Source: Sphingobacterium sp. ML3W (GTDB taxonomy: Bacteria > Bacteroidota > Bacteroidia > Sphingobacteriales > Sphingobacteriaceae). From it: a DNA stretch of 64,000 nt. Shown here piece after piece: positions 28,269 through 36,468 of the stretch (within the stretch, counting starts at the first letter, position 1; each line of letters starts with the position of its first letter). Under the pieces are notes generated by a model. The model was not told the origin of the DNA and searched no databases. It worked only from the letters and a program-made list of their open reading frames with translations. The position numbers were made by a program, and so were the translations under genes. The stretch spans positions 3,348,001 to 3,412,000 of the forward strand of contig NZ_CP107036.1 in the NCBI RefSeq assembly GCF_029542085.1. The letters run 5' to 3'.

Positions 28269-28272
28269 TTTG
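28265..28272 (+). promoter_or_regulatory. Putative -7 element for the membrane-protein pair
   Basis: TAACTTTG fits TAnnTTTG and overlaps the end of the remnant repeat. No TTG lies at the ideal distance. It is 16 bases from the ATG at 28289. The equivalent site after copy 1 is broken by extra bases. Confidence 0.35.
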
Positions 28273-28288
28273 CCGAAATTTGAAATAA

Positions 28289-28846
28289 ATGCAAGCCAGG
28301 CAGAAGTTTAGAATTTTAAGTATTTGCTTATTATTTGTTATCCAGGCACTCTTTCTAGTCGCCATCTTTGTTGAAAACACCAACTCATATATTGTACTGT
28401 CATTCATCGGATTACTTTCCCTATTCATCTTATATAGTTATCTCAAATCGCCGATACACCACCACATCCATGAATATGAGTCGATCAAAATTGCGGTTTG
28501 GGTGCCAATAGGTGCTATCATCTCCTATTACTTTAATCAGATTTTTGGTCTCGGGCCAGTCATGGGGGCTGCACTGACGGGTACATTGGCGTCGTTCATT
28601 CCCAATATCAATAAAGATTCCGGCTACCTTCCCCATCTTCCTGCAGCCATCTATTGTGGTGCTTTTGTAGGTATGTCGAGTTCCCAAGTTGCTCATGGTT
28701 TTTCTTTTATATTGACGGCGAGTGTCTTTACCGCAGTCTTTCTGGTCATTTCAAAAAGCTTACTGAATGGTGTCGGTGGCAAATTGGGGACACTGGCTTT
28801 CCTCGGTGTTTCGCTTACCTATTTACTACTTTATCTTTTCAAATAA
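28289..28846 (+). CDS. Membrane protein of unknown function (pair member A)
   Basis: I do not recognise this 185-residue integral membrane protein. It has about seven hydrophobic segments. An N-terminal two-helix part (about 10-50) is linked by HHHIHEYES to a conserved block from about residue 67. That block contains YYFNQIFGLGPV, LPAAIYCGAFVGMSSSQVAHG and LLNGVGGKLGTLAFLG. The block aligns with the whole of the next gene's product, so the two are homologous. The genes are one base apart. The Gly-rich GVGGKLGT near the C terminus may line a channel or transporter pore. A small transport or channel complex is inference. Confidence 0.6.
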   Translation: MQARQKFRILSICLLFVIQALFLVAIFVENTNSYIVLSFIGLLSLFILYSYLKSPIHHHIHEYESIKIAVWVPIGAIISYYFNQIFGLGPVMGAALTGTLASFIPNINKDSGYLPHLPAAIYCGAFVGMSSSQVAHGFSFILTASVFTAVFLVISKSLLNGVGGKLGTLAFLGVSLTYLLLYLFK

Positions 28847-28847
28847 C

Positions 28848-29321
28848 ATGGAAACATTCATTCTATATCTTGTTGGAATTATCGGAAGTACAGCGACATA
28901 TTATGTAAACACAAAATACAAACAGGGCGCAGTACGCTCCTCCGCATTACTGACGTTAATCGTATCCGGCTTCCTATATTTCTTTCCCCATCTACTCTCC
29001 ACCTATCTCACACAGTATATTCCGGCCGTATTTATCGGTGCATCTTTTATTGGTATGGTATCCAAAACACAGCTGTCTACCTATTTTGGACTTTCGCTAG
29101 CGGGTGTTATCTTTACCACCATCCTACTCAACACCAGTAAGTTTTTCAATGGATATGGTGGTGCATTGGGAACATCGGCCTGTATATCCTTGCTTGTGAT
29201 ATTAAGTATCCCCTATTTCAAATCGCCAAGAAAAATGACAGTTGGCTTACTCCTATTGAGGAAAACGATATTGAAAAAAGGACGTAAAGCATCCCGCAGG
29301 GATGTAGATTTGTCTAAATAA
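28848..29321 (+). CDS. Membrane protein of unknown function (pair member B)
   Basis: 157 residues from the ATG at 28848, one base after gene A's stop; the frame is open further upstream but that overlaps A. Segments YYVNTKYKQGAV, IPAVFIGASFIGMVSKTQLS and FFNGYGGALGTSACIS match A's conserved block at equal spacing. It ends with a basic tail (RKTILKKGRKASRR) that is probably cytoplasmic. Two homologous subunits in one operon suggest a heteromer. I recognise no family. Confidence 0.6.
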   Translation: METFILYLVGIIGSTATYYVNTKYKQGAVRSSALLTLIVSGFLYFFPHLLSTYLTQYIPAVFIGASFIGMVSKTQLSTYFGLSLAGVIFTTILLNTSKFFNGYGGALGTSACISLLVILSIPYFKSPRKMTVGLLLLRKTILKKGRKASRRDVDLSK

Positions 29322-29355
29322 TATGCGTAGATTTACCATAACAATGCGAATGGAT

Positions 29356-29390
29356 TTACTGCAATAATACAACTGAATTTATTGCAATAA
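29356..29390. promoter_or_regulatory. Two palindromes upstream of the YCF48-like gene
   Basis: TTACTGCAATAA (29356-29367) and the perfect palindrome TTATTGCAATAA (29379-29390) are 23 bases apart, about two helical turns, ending 13 bases before the ATG. They could be paired operator sites. The regulator is unknown. Confidence 0.4.
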
Positions 29391-29403
29391 CTAGTATAAC
29401 CAC

Positions 29404-30426
29404 ATGAAACCACTATTTCTTCTCTTTCTCGCTCAGGTCTTTCTTATTGAAAGTCTATCTGCACAAAAAAACACAATTCAGCTGTTGAACCAAGAACGCA
29501 ATAGCAGCTATCGGGGACTAAGTGTTGTCGATGACCAAACACTTTGGGTCAGCGGAAGCAATGGCACAGTAGGCTTGAGTACCGATGCTGGAAAAAATTG
29601 GCAGTGGGTCAATCCAATCGGTTATGAAAAGATAGACTTTAGGGATATCGAAGCTTTTGATGAAAATCAGGCCCTCATTATTTCAGCAGGTTCTCCAGCC
29701 TTAGTATTGCTTACAACTGATGCGGGTAGAAGCTGGAAAGAGGTTTTTAAAGATACACGACCTGAAATATTTTATGATGGCTTTGCTTTTACACCAAAAG
29801 GTGTTGGTATCGCTTTTGGCGATGCCATCAACGGGAAGATGCCTCTATTAAAAACAACAGATTTTGGAGTGACCTGGAAGGATATATCCTCCAATCTAAG
29901 CTATACCATTTTAGAAGGTGAGGCTGGTTTTGCCGCCAGTGGTACATCCATATTTAGTCTTGCAACCGGAGATTTCTGGATCGCAACTGGCGGAACGGTT
30001 TCCAATATTTACACGAGCAGTGATCAGGGGGACACCTGGCAGCGTTACAGTTGCCCCATCACGCAAGGGCAAAATAGCACTGGCCCTTTTTCCATTGCAT
30101 TTAGTTCACCTAAGTCAGGGATCGTCGTTGGTGGTGATTACAGAAATGACAAAAACAAGGAAAAAGCCTGTTTTTTGAGCAATGATGGTGGCAAAACCTG
30201 GCAGGCTTCAAGTCAACCAGTATCGGGTTTTAAATCAGCTGTAATTTATCTTTCGAACAAACAACTGATCTGTACCGGAACCTCGGGAACGGATCTGTCA
30301 GCGGACAAAGGAAAAACATGGCATACGATCTCCCAGGAAAGCTACAATGCGGTGCAGAAGGCTAAGAAAGGTAAAGCCGTCTTTCTGGCTGGAGATAAAG
30401 GAAAAATAGCAAGGCTGGTCCAATAG
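29404..30426 (+). CDS. Secreted YCF48/BNR-repeat beta-propeller protein
   Basis: 340 residues with a signal peptide ending LSAQK. The repeats have the Asp-box pattern S-x-D-x-G-x-T/N-W: STDAGKNWQW, TTDAGRSWKE, TTDFGVTWKD, SSDQGDTWQR, SNDGGKTWQA and SADKGKTWHT. This gives about six blades, matching the YCF48-like or sialidase-like propeller families. No catalytic sialidase residues (RIP motif) are visible, so I do not call an enzyme. It is monocistronic. Its terminator hairpin includes the stop codon. Confidence 0.75.
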   Translation: MKPLFLLFLAQVFLIESLSAQKNTIQLLNQERNSSYRGLSVVDDQTLWVSGSNGTVGLSTDAGKNWQWVNPIGYEKIDFRDIEAFDENQALIISAGSPALVLLTTDAGRSWKEVFKDTRPEIFYDGFAFTPKGVGIAFGDAINGKMPLLKTTDFGVTWKDISSNLSYTILEGEAGFAASGTSIFSLATGDFWIATGGTVSNIYTSSDQGDTWQRYSCPITQGQNSTGPFSIAFSSPKSGIVVGGDYRNDKNKEKACFLSNDGGKTWQASSQPVSGFKSAVIYLSNKQLICTGTSGTDLSADKGKTWHTISQESYNAVQKAKKGKAVFLAGDKGKIARLVQ

Positions 30427-30445
30427 ACCAACCTTGCTATTTTTT
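30405..30445 (+). terminator. Intrinsic terminator overlapping a stop codon
   Basis: AATAGCAAGG..TGGTC pairs with GACCA..CCTTGCTATT, followed by a T run. The TAG stop of the YCF48-like gene lies at the hairpin loop. Confidence 0.75.
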
Positions 30446-30502
30446 GAGCCTTTGAGCCTTTAGGCAGTTTTGAGCCTTCCGGCATTTGGAGGAAGAATCA
30501 GC

Positions 30503-32578
30503 TTATTTGCGCGTCAGGCGCGACTCTTCTAAATCCAATGAATATTCCAGATCTTTGATAACATCACTGTCGTACTCTTTGCTTTCTTTCATCTTCGCTA
30601 ATCCGTTGCGACGTACAACCAGAATTTCGAGCATAATTTTATTGTACAATCCCCGAACGGCTGATAGCTGTGCTCGGGTATCCTCTTCTTTGGCCCGTTC
30701 AGATGCATTTATACTTCGGATAAGCTGTTCTTTTACCCGTGCGATTGTCTCGTACTCCATCATCTCCTTGGCATAATGCTTATCGAGATAGGCTATAGCG
30801 TCTCTACCGAGCCTAACACGGATTTCATCAATTTGCTCTTCCATCGGCACCTGCTCATCAACCTCCTCGATCTTGATCAATTTTATCAGCAGGGGCAGTG
30901 TAAGTCCCTGAAACACCAGAGTCACCAGAATAACGACAAAAGTGATAAACAAAATAAGATTACGATGCGGGAAAGCTGTTCCATCATATAACGTCATCGG
31001 GATAGCCAGGGCTGAGGCAAGTGAAACGACACCTCGCATACCAGCCCAACCGACGATCAATGGCAGTTTCCACCCCGGACCTTTTTCTCTGATGCGAACT
31101 CTTTTGAACAATAAGCGTGGAACATAAGCCGAAAGATAAACGGCCACCAATCGCAAAACAATAACAATAACACAGATGGCCAAAGAAAAATCGATAGCCT
31201 CTTCCATGGAGTATTCACCCAATCCATTGATGATCACCGGAAGTTCAAGACCGATCAGAATAAAAACAAAACCGTTCAGTAGAAACCCTATTGTTGCCCA
31301 CACCTCCTTGGTTTGGATACGAGTATGATAATTGAGATAATCACCTGCCCGGAAAGAAAGAAATAAACCACCACTGACCACTGCCAAGACGCCTGACCAT
31401 TCAAAATGTTCGGCAACGATATACATTAGGTAAGGGGCGATCAGTGTAATGGGGGTTGATATACTGGAGGACTTAGCGACATAACGCAAGAAGAAATACA
31501 AGATATGGCCGATCACAAGTCCAACAACAACACCCATGACTGACAGCACAAGAAATTGAGTTGTTGCTGTACCCATCGCAAATTGCCCCGTTAGGATAGC
31601 GATGGAAGCAAACCGAAACACTGTCAAAGAAGCCGCATCATTAACCAAACTCTCCCCCTCCAGGATAGCGATACCGCGTTTGGGTATACTCACGCCTTTT
31701 AATACTGAACTTGCGGCTACAGCATCCGGTGGAGAAATAATACCACCCAAAAGAAAACCTAAAGCCAAGGTGAAGCCTGGAATAATACTGACTGAAAAAT
31801 AAGCAATTGCCAAGGATGTAAAAAAGACAAGACCAAAACCCATGATGAAAATAGATCGGCGCCATTTCAGAAAATTGTTCCAGTTGGTATACCAGGCTGC
31901 TTCAAACAGCAAGGGTGGCAAAAACACCAAAAAAACAATATCGGGATCTATGCTTATCACGGGCGCTCCAGGAATAAGAGAAATCCCTAAGCCCCCAATA
32001 ACCAATAAAATGGGATAGGATATCTTTAACCGTTGACTTAGGACAAACAGCATCGCCATAAAGAAAAACAACACCATTACCAGGAGTACATTATTATGAA
32101 CATTGTGCCCCAGCTTTCCGCCAATAGCAGATTTGACCTCCTGATAAGGTGCGAGCATAGACAGATTATATTGTTGAATTTTCCATTCATGGTCTATTTT
32201 GCTCAATACACCAGTACCACGAAAGTACTTTGTGTTTATCTTAAAGGTTTCGTCAAACCATGCTGTTGTACTGTCGTTATTAAAATGGACAGATCTGTTT
32301 TGGTAGGTATAATTCCAGGCATATTTGGGGTTAAAATACTGCTCAGAGAATTTATCGCTATGGTTTTTATCCCAACGTTCCTCCCGGTCGGCACCCAATA
32401 TTACCGCATCTGTCGCAAGTGAATTGATAAAGGGGCCAAACTTCACCTCGCCTGAAGATTTGTGCCAGGTATCTAATGTCTTATTGATCGCATCAAGGGG
32501 TTCCTGGGCCATCAGGGGAACCGTAAATAAAAATAGACTCAAAAAACAATAAATCGCTATAAAGGTTTTTTTTATCAT
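30503..32578 (-). CDS. SnoaL-like domain fused to a CPA1 Na+/H+ antiporter
   Basis: 691 residues. A signal peptide (to about residue 24, ending MAQ) is followed by a SnoaL/NTF2-like domain (about 28-145). Its pattern, ILGADREERWDKNH then TAWFDETF and GTGVLSKIDHEWKIQQYNLSM, matches the calcium-binding-type SnoaL_3 fold. Then comes a CPA1 antiporter with about 12 helices: LPPLLFEAAW, SPPDAVAASSVLKG and the ion-site region EGESLVNDAASL. A C-terminal cytoplasmic helical segment of about 130 residues follows. Ordinary CPA1 antiporters lack the N-terminal domain, which should lie in the periplasm; its ligand is unknown. Confidence 0.85.
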   Translation of the reverse strand: MIKKTFIAIYCFLSLFLFTVPLMAQEPLDAINKTLDTWHKSSGEVKFGPFINSLATDAVILGADREERWDKNHSDKFSEQYFNPKYAWNYTYQNRSVHFNNDSTTAWFDETFKINTKYFRGTGVLSKIDHEWKIQQYNLSMLAPYQEVKSAIGGKLGHNVHNNVLLVMVLFFFMAMLFVLSQRLKISYPILLVIGGLGISLIPGAPVISIDPDIVFLVFLPPLLFEAAWYTNWNNFLKWRRSIFIMGFGLVFFTSLAIAYFSVSIIPGFTLALGFLLGGIISPPDAVAASSVLKGVSIPKRGIAILEGESLVNDAASLTVFRFASIAILTGQFAMGTATTQFLVLSVMGVVVGLVIGHILYFFLRYVAKSSSISTPITLIAPYLMYIVAEHFEWSGVLAVVSGGLFLSFRAGDYLNYHTRIQTKEVWATIGFLLNGFVFILIGLELPVIINGLGEYSMEEAIDFSLAICVIVIVLRLVAVYLSAYVPRLLFKRVRIREKGPGWKLPLIVGWAGMRGVVSLASALAIPMTLYDGTAFPHRNLILFITFVVILVTLVFQGLTLPLLIKLIKIEEVDEQVPMEEQIDEIRVRLGRDAIAYLDKHYAKEMMEYETIARVKEQLIRSINASERAKEEDTRAQLSAVRGLYNKIMLEILVVRRNGLAKMKESKEYDSDVIKDLEYSLDLEESRLTRK

Positions 32579-32631
32579 AAATTATGAAAACGTGTTTTTA
32601 TTTTGTGGAAATATCTTTCCATGTAGATCAT

Positions 32632-32667
32632 AAAACAAAAAGCTGCGGATGCAGCTTTTTGTTTTTA
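32632..32667. terminator. Intrinsic terminator between glmM and the antiporter
   Basis: AAACAAAAAGCTGC pairs with GCAGCTTTTTGTTT, with A and T runs either side. It closes the glmM transcript. Confidence 0.75.
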
Positions 32668-34047
32668 TTTAATTATTTCTTCGATCTCGCGAATGATTTT
32701 CTGCGCAATCTGCTCAGCGGCTTCCGGTGTCGGTCCTTCAGAGTAGATCCGAATGATTGGTTCGGTATTGGATTTACGCAAATGCACCCATTCATTTTCA
32801 AAGTCTATTTTCAGACCATCGATGGTACTGTGTTCTTCATTTTTATATTTCTCCTCCATTTTCGCCAAAAGATTGTCGATATCCAGTTCTGGAGTCAACG
32901 TGATCTTATTCTTAGACATGAAATATTGTGGTAGTGAAGCACGGTATTCAGAAGCTTTCTTGCCCAATTTAGCCAAATGCGTCAGAAAAATAGCTACACC
33001 TACCAAAGCATCACGACCATAGTGTGAGGCTGGATAGATTACCCCACCGTTACCTTCACCACCGATCACTGCATCTACTTCTTTCATTTTAGTAACCACA
33101 TTGACCTCGCCAACGGCAGCAGCATAATATTCACCACCATGTGCTTTGGTTACATCGCGCAATGCACGTGTAGATGATAAATTGGAAACCGTATTACCTT
33201 TTTTATGTTGTAAGAGATAATCTGCAACTGCAACAAGTGTATATTCCTCACCAAATAACTCCCCATCTTCCATCATAAAGACCAAACGGTCCACATCTGG
33301 ATCAACGGCAATTCCCAAATCAGCTTTATTTTCGATTACAGCAGCAGATAAATCTGTCAAATGTTCTTTTAAAGGTTCTGGATTATGCGGAAAATTACCA
33401 TTAGGCTCACAGTGAATTTTATAAATTGTCTGCACACCAAGCGCATCCAACAAAGCCGGGATAAATGTACCACCCGTGCTATTCACCGCATCCAAAGCAA
33501 CTTTAAAGTTCGCCGCTTTGATTGCTTCCTTATCTACATATTCCAATGCCAAAACAGCATCAACATGTTTTTGTAGGTAAGAATAATCTTTGTGCACTGA
33601 TCCTAGTTCTTCCACAGCAGAAAAATCAAAATCCAGGGATTCTCCAAGGGCTAATACTTCCTGACCTTCCGCATCAGATATAAATTCGCCTTTCGCATTT
33701 AACAGTTTAAGCGCATTCCATTGTCCTGGGTTATGCGACGCTGTCAGGATAATACCACCAGCTGCTTTTTCCAGGGGAACAGCAATCTCTACTGTTGGTG
33801 TTGTCGATAATCCCAAATCAATCACATCAACACCGATACTTTGCAGGGTTCCAATAACCAGGTTGCTGACCATTTCGCCAGAAACACGGGCATCCCTTCC
33901 AACCACAATTTTCTTTATTCCGCTTTGCTTTACGATGATAGTTCCGTAAGCAGCTGTAAATTTAACGATATCTATCGGCGTAAGTCCTTCTCCCGCACGA
34001 CCGCCTATCGTACCTCGGATTCCTGAGATTGATTTAATTAAAGTCAT
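32665..34047 (-). CDS. glmM: Phosphoglucosamine mutase
   Basis: Converts glucosamine-6-phosphate to glucosamine-1-phosphate for peptidoglycan and LPS precursors. The 460 residues contain the catalytic phosphoserine loop TASHNPGQWNALK, the metal loop VDPDVDRLVFM, a sugar loop GEGNGG and the C-terminal phosphate loop RKSNTEPIIRIYSEG. This Bacteroidota type is read as phosphoglucosamine rather than phosphoglucomutase, but the split is not absolute. It is monocistronic. Confidence 0.9.
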   Translation of the reverse strand: MTLIKSISGIRGTIGGRAGEGLTPIDIVKFTAAYGTIIVKQSGIKKIVVGRDARVSGEMVSNLVIGTLQSIGVDVIDLGLSTTPTVEIAVPLEKAAGGIILTASHNPGQWNALKLLNAKGEFISDAEGQEVLALGESLDFDFSAVEELGSVHKDYSYLQKHVDAVLALEYVDKEAIKAANFKVALDAVNSTGGTFIPALLDALGVQTIYKIHCEPNGNFPHNPEPLKEHLTDLSAAVIENKADLGIAVDPDVDRLVFMMEDGELFGEEYTLVAVADYLLQHKKGNTVSNLSSTRALRDVTKAHGGEYYAAAVGEVNVVTKMKEVDAVIGGEGNGGVIYPASHYGRDALVGVAIFLTHLAKLGKKASEYRASLPQYFMSKNKITLTPELDIDNLLAKMEEKYKNEEHSTIDGLKIDFENEWVHLRKSNTEPIIRIYSEGPTPEAAEQIAQKIIREIEEIIK

Positions 34048-34130
34048 TTCCTTTGAATTGATTAACGTGTAAATTTAGCATTATGGCAATAAAATATCGA
34101 ATTAAAATTATAATTATTGAATATTTAATG

Positions 34131-34149
34131 TACCTTTGTTGCAACAAAG
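34131..34149 (+). promoter_or_regulatory. -7 element overlapped by a perfect 16-bp palindrome
   Basis: TACCTTTG (34131-34138) fits TAnnTTTG; CTTTGTTGCAACAAAG (34134-34149) is a perfect palindrome overlapping it. This is a repressor-like arrangement about 100 bases before the PAP2-ZIP operon. A metal-responsive operator is plausible given the ZIP gene, but the regulator is unknown. Confidence 0.5.
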
Positions 34150-34248
34150 TTGTTTTTAAAAGAAACAATCGTTTGCAATGAAATTATTTTTACTTTTGAA
34201 AAGCGAGTTTTTAAAAGTTTGGGAATTTCATTGTAATCAACAAGATTT

Positions 34249-34830
34249 ATGATTCAACAATTAGTACACATCGACCAAGAAATTTTTCTTGCCATCAATC
34301 AAGGTTTAAGTAACCCTGTATTTGATTGGCTGTTGCCTATATTGCGTAATCCGTACACATGGGCTCCATTGTATCTATTTCTGGTTATTTTTTTCATCAA
34401 AACCTATGGAAAAACAGGTATACTGATTGTGGCGATGACATTGGCTACTTTCGGTATTTCCGATGGTATCTCATCTCATTTGATCAAAAAAACTGTCAAA
34501 AGAATCAGGCCCTGCAATGATGTGGAGTTTAAGGAAAATGTCAATATCCGGGTACGATGTGGCTCCGGATTTAGCTTTACATCCTCTCATGCGGCCAATC
34601 ACTTTTCCTTGGCTTTCTTTTGGATTGTGCTATTCCGAAGAAGATGGAAATATGTACTTTGGTTGTGTATTGCCTGGGCATTCCTGATTTCAGTCTCCCA
34701 AATCTATGTTGGTGTTCATTACCCGTTTGATATACTCTGTGGCTCCGCGTTGGGAATCCTCGTTGGGTTGGCTACAGGCTATCTGTTTAAGCGGTTCGTG
34801 CCTAGCTTTTTTAAAACTGAACAAGTATAA
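34249..34830 (+). CDS. PAP2-family phosphatase
   Basis: 193-residue membrane phosphatase of the PAP2 superfamily, acting on lipid phosphates such as undecaprenyl pyrophosphate or phosphatidate. Helices enclose the three motifs: KKTVKRIRPC (C1, K-x6-RP), FTSSHAANH (C2, P-S-G-H is altered) and SQIYVGVHYPFD (C3). In C3 the usual Arg of SRx5Hx3D is Gln, which may affect phosphate binding. Its TAA overlaps the ZIP gene's ATG by one base, so it is the first gene of a coupled pair. Confidence 0.87.
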   Translation: MIQQLVHIDQEIFLAINQGLSNPVFDWLLPILRNPYTWAPLYLFLVIFFIKTYGKTGILIVAMTLATFGISDGISSHLIKKTVKRIRPCNDVEFKENVNIRVRCGSGFSFTSSHAANHFSLAFFWIVLFRRRWKYVLWLCIAWAFLISVSQIYVGVHYPFDILCGSALGILVGLATGYLFKRFVPSFFKTEQV

Positions 34831-35648
34831 TGAATTCAATTTTATTGATTTTAATTTTATTCGTACCTGCATTTGCAAGTGGTATCGCTGTCTTTTTTGT
34901 ACAGAAAAAAGGGACAAATTTTCTAAAATTGATCCTTTCTTTTAGTGGGGCTTACCTATTCTCCATTACTGTACTGCATTTAATTCCACATGTTTATCAG
35001 TCGACAAACACCTCACCCGAAATATTGGGTATCTATGTACTTGGAGGCTTTCTATTCCAGTTATTCCTTGAGCAATTTTCGCAGGGAATTGAACATGGGC
35101 ATATCCATACCGAAAATGAGAATGGTCATCACAGCCATAGTTTTCCGATCGGTATAATGTTTAGTTTATGTCTACATGCCTTTCTGGAGGGAATGCCATT
35201 GGCGGCAACACATCAGACCGAACTTGCATTAGGGATTTCGATCCATCATATTCCAGCTGCATTTGCCCTAGGCAGCATCTTGATCAGCACACACCTGAAA
35301 AAAAATACGATTATCATCACACTGGCGCTCTTCGCCGCTATGACTCCTTTCGGCTTTCTATTGAGTAAAGCAATTAGTGCCGGTGAGGTGGGTAATATTC
35401 AACAATATTTTGATAAAATCATGGCTGTGGTAATTGGTATATTTCTGCATATATCCACGACAATATTGTTCGAGTCCGGATCTATAGACCATCATAAATT
35501 CAACAAAAGAAAGATGATTGCAGTAATTGCCGGTGTGGCCATTGCTCTGGCAAGTTTTGCTTTTGGCGGTGAACACGACCATGCACATGGACATGATGAA
35601 GGCCATCAAGAGTTGCATGATCATGACCACCATGACCATGCACATTAA
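34830..35648 (+). CDS. ZIP-family metal transporter
   Basis: 272-residue inner-membrane ZIP-type transporter importing zinc or related divalent cations. About eight helices; FSLCLHAFLEGMPLAATH and ALGISIHHIPAAFALG hold the metal-site His/Glu residues of the family. A His-rich loop (EHGHIHTENENGHHSHS) lies between TM3 and TM4, and the C terminus ends in many HD repeats that could buffer metal. The start overlaps the PAP2 stop by one base. It meets the MarR gene head-on with no gap. Confidence 0.88.
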   Translation: MNSILLILILFVPAFASGIAVFFVQKKGTNFLKLILSFSGAYLFSITVLHLIPHVYQSTNTSPEILGIYVLGGFLFQLFLEQFSQGIEHGHIHTENENGHHSHSFPIGIMFSLCLHAFLEGMPLAATHQTELALGISIHHIPAAFALGSILISTHLKKNTIIITLALFAAMTPFGFLLSKAISAGEVGNIQQYFDKIMAVVIGIFLHISTTILFESGSIDHHKFNKRKMIAVIAGVAIALASFAFGGEHDHAHGHDEGHQELHDHDHHDHAH

Positions 35649-36098
35649 TTAGCCTCTTAGCTTGTCCAATAAAGTGCTGAGCTGGATTGCTTCCTTTTCA
35701 CTGATTCTATTGGTTAAAATATCCGTCATCAGCATCGGCTCTTCGAGATTTTCAAGGATCTTCAGGCCTTTATCGGTGATAACCAGATCAACGGCGCGTT
35801 TATCACCACCCGATTGACAGCGGGAAACAAGTCCTTTCGTCACCATCCGATCTATCATACGGGAAATATCGGGTGTTGTACTTAGCATTCTTGATTTGAT
35901 CAGGTTATTGGTTGCAGGTTTTGGATATTGGCCTCGGAGGATACGTAAGACATTAAATTGTTTCAAAGTGATCCCTTCTTCGGCTGCTCTTTGTTCAAGT
36001 TCATTATTCAGCCAATTGTACGTATATAGAATGTTTACGGTACAACGATGCCATTCATTACTGAATTTACTTACTTTGATTTCGTCCTCGATTTTCAT
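35649..36098 (-). CDS. MarR-family transcriptional regulator
   Basis: 149-residue winged-helix regulator. Its helix-turn-helix covers TPDISRMIDRMVTKGLVSR, followed by the wing GGDKRAVDLVITDKGLKIL. It is divergent from feoAB and convergent with the ZIP transporter, with stop codons directly adjacent. A metal-related role is suggested by neighbours, but no ligand is visible. A -7-like TATCTTTA lies at about 36128-36135 upstream. Confidence 0.85.
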   Translation of the reverse strand: MKIEDEIKVSKFSNEWHRCTVNILYTYNWLNNELEQRAAEEGITLKQFNVLRILRGQYPKPATNNLIKSRMLSTTPDISRMIDRMVTKGLVSRCQSGGDKRAVDLVITDKGLKILENLEEPMLMTDILTNRISEKEAIQLSTLLDKLRG

Positions 36099-36168
36099 TT
36101 TGGTTGATAATTAATCCCTTTTACTCGTAAAGATAGCTGTTTTTTGCGCTAAATACATAACTATGACA

Positions 36169-36183
36169 TTAGAATCATTCTAA
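36169..36183. promoter_or_regulatory. Fur-type 7-1-7 inverted repeat upstream of feoA
   Basis: TTAGAATCATTCTAA is a perfect 7-1-7 inverted repeat, the architecture of Fur, PerR and Zur boxes. It lies 15 bases before the feoA -7 element, across the -33 area, so binding should block transcription. Confidence 0.6.
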
Positions 36184-36198
36184 ATGGTAGAAAATCTG

Positions 36199-36206
36199 TA
36201 TATTTG
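36199..36206 (+). promoter_or_regulatory. -7 element of the feoAB promoter
   Basis: TATATTTG fits TAnnTTTG, 22 bases before the feoA start. No clean TTG at -33; that zone is the Fur-type repeat. Confidence 0.55.
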
Positions 36207-36228
36207 GAGAATACAAAAAATTAGGTAG

Positions 36229-36468
36229 ATGCGTAATAAAACTAGCTTAGACAAGCTAAAAAAAGGGGAAAAAGCGGTGATTATTGATTTTGATTCGCAC
36301 GATATTCCAGCTAAATTTTTCGAATTAGGTTTTGTGCCTGGTACAGAAGTAGAAGTGAAACATATCGCACCTTTAGATGGTCCTATATGTTTAAATATTA
36401 TTGCTAATAACGCCTTGATTGCCATTCGCAAATCCGAAGCTAAAGTCATCCTTATTGATCAGAAATAA
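36229..36468 (+). CDS. feoA: Ferrous iron transport protein A
   Basis: 79-residue SH3-like cytoplasmic protein that assists FeoB in Fe2+ uptake. Conserved features include KLKKGEKAVIIDF, the turn FFELGFVPGTEVEVKHIAP and C-terminal NALIAIRKSEAKVILI. Its TAA overlaps the feoB ATG by one base. Controlled by the promoter and Fur-type box just upstream. Confidence 0.93.
   Translation: MRNKTSLDKLKKGEKAVIIDFDSHDIPAKFFELGFVPGTEVEVKHIAPLDGPICLNIIANNALIAIRKSEAKVILIDQK

Noticed and set aside
35580..35648. His/Asp-rich end of the ZIP protein as a sequence artefact
   Set aside because: Frame is intact and such tails are common in ZIP transporters.
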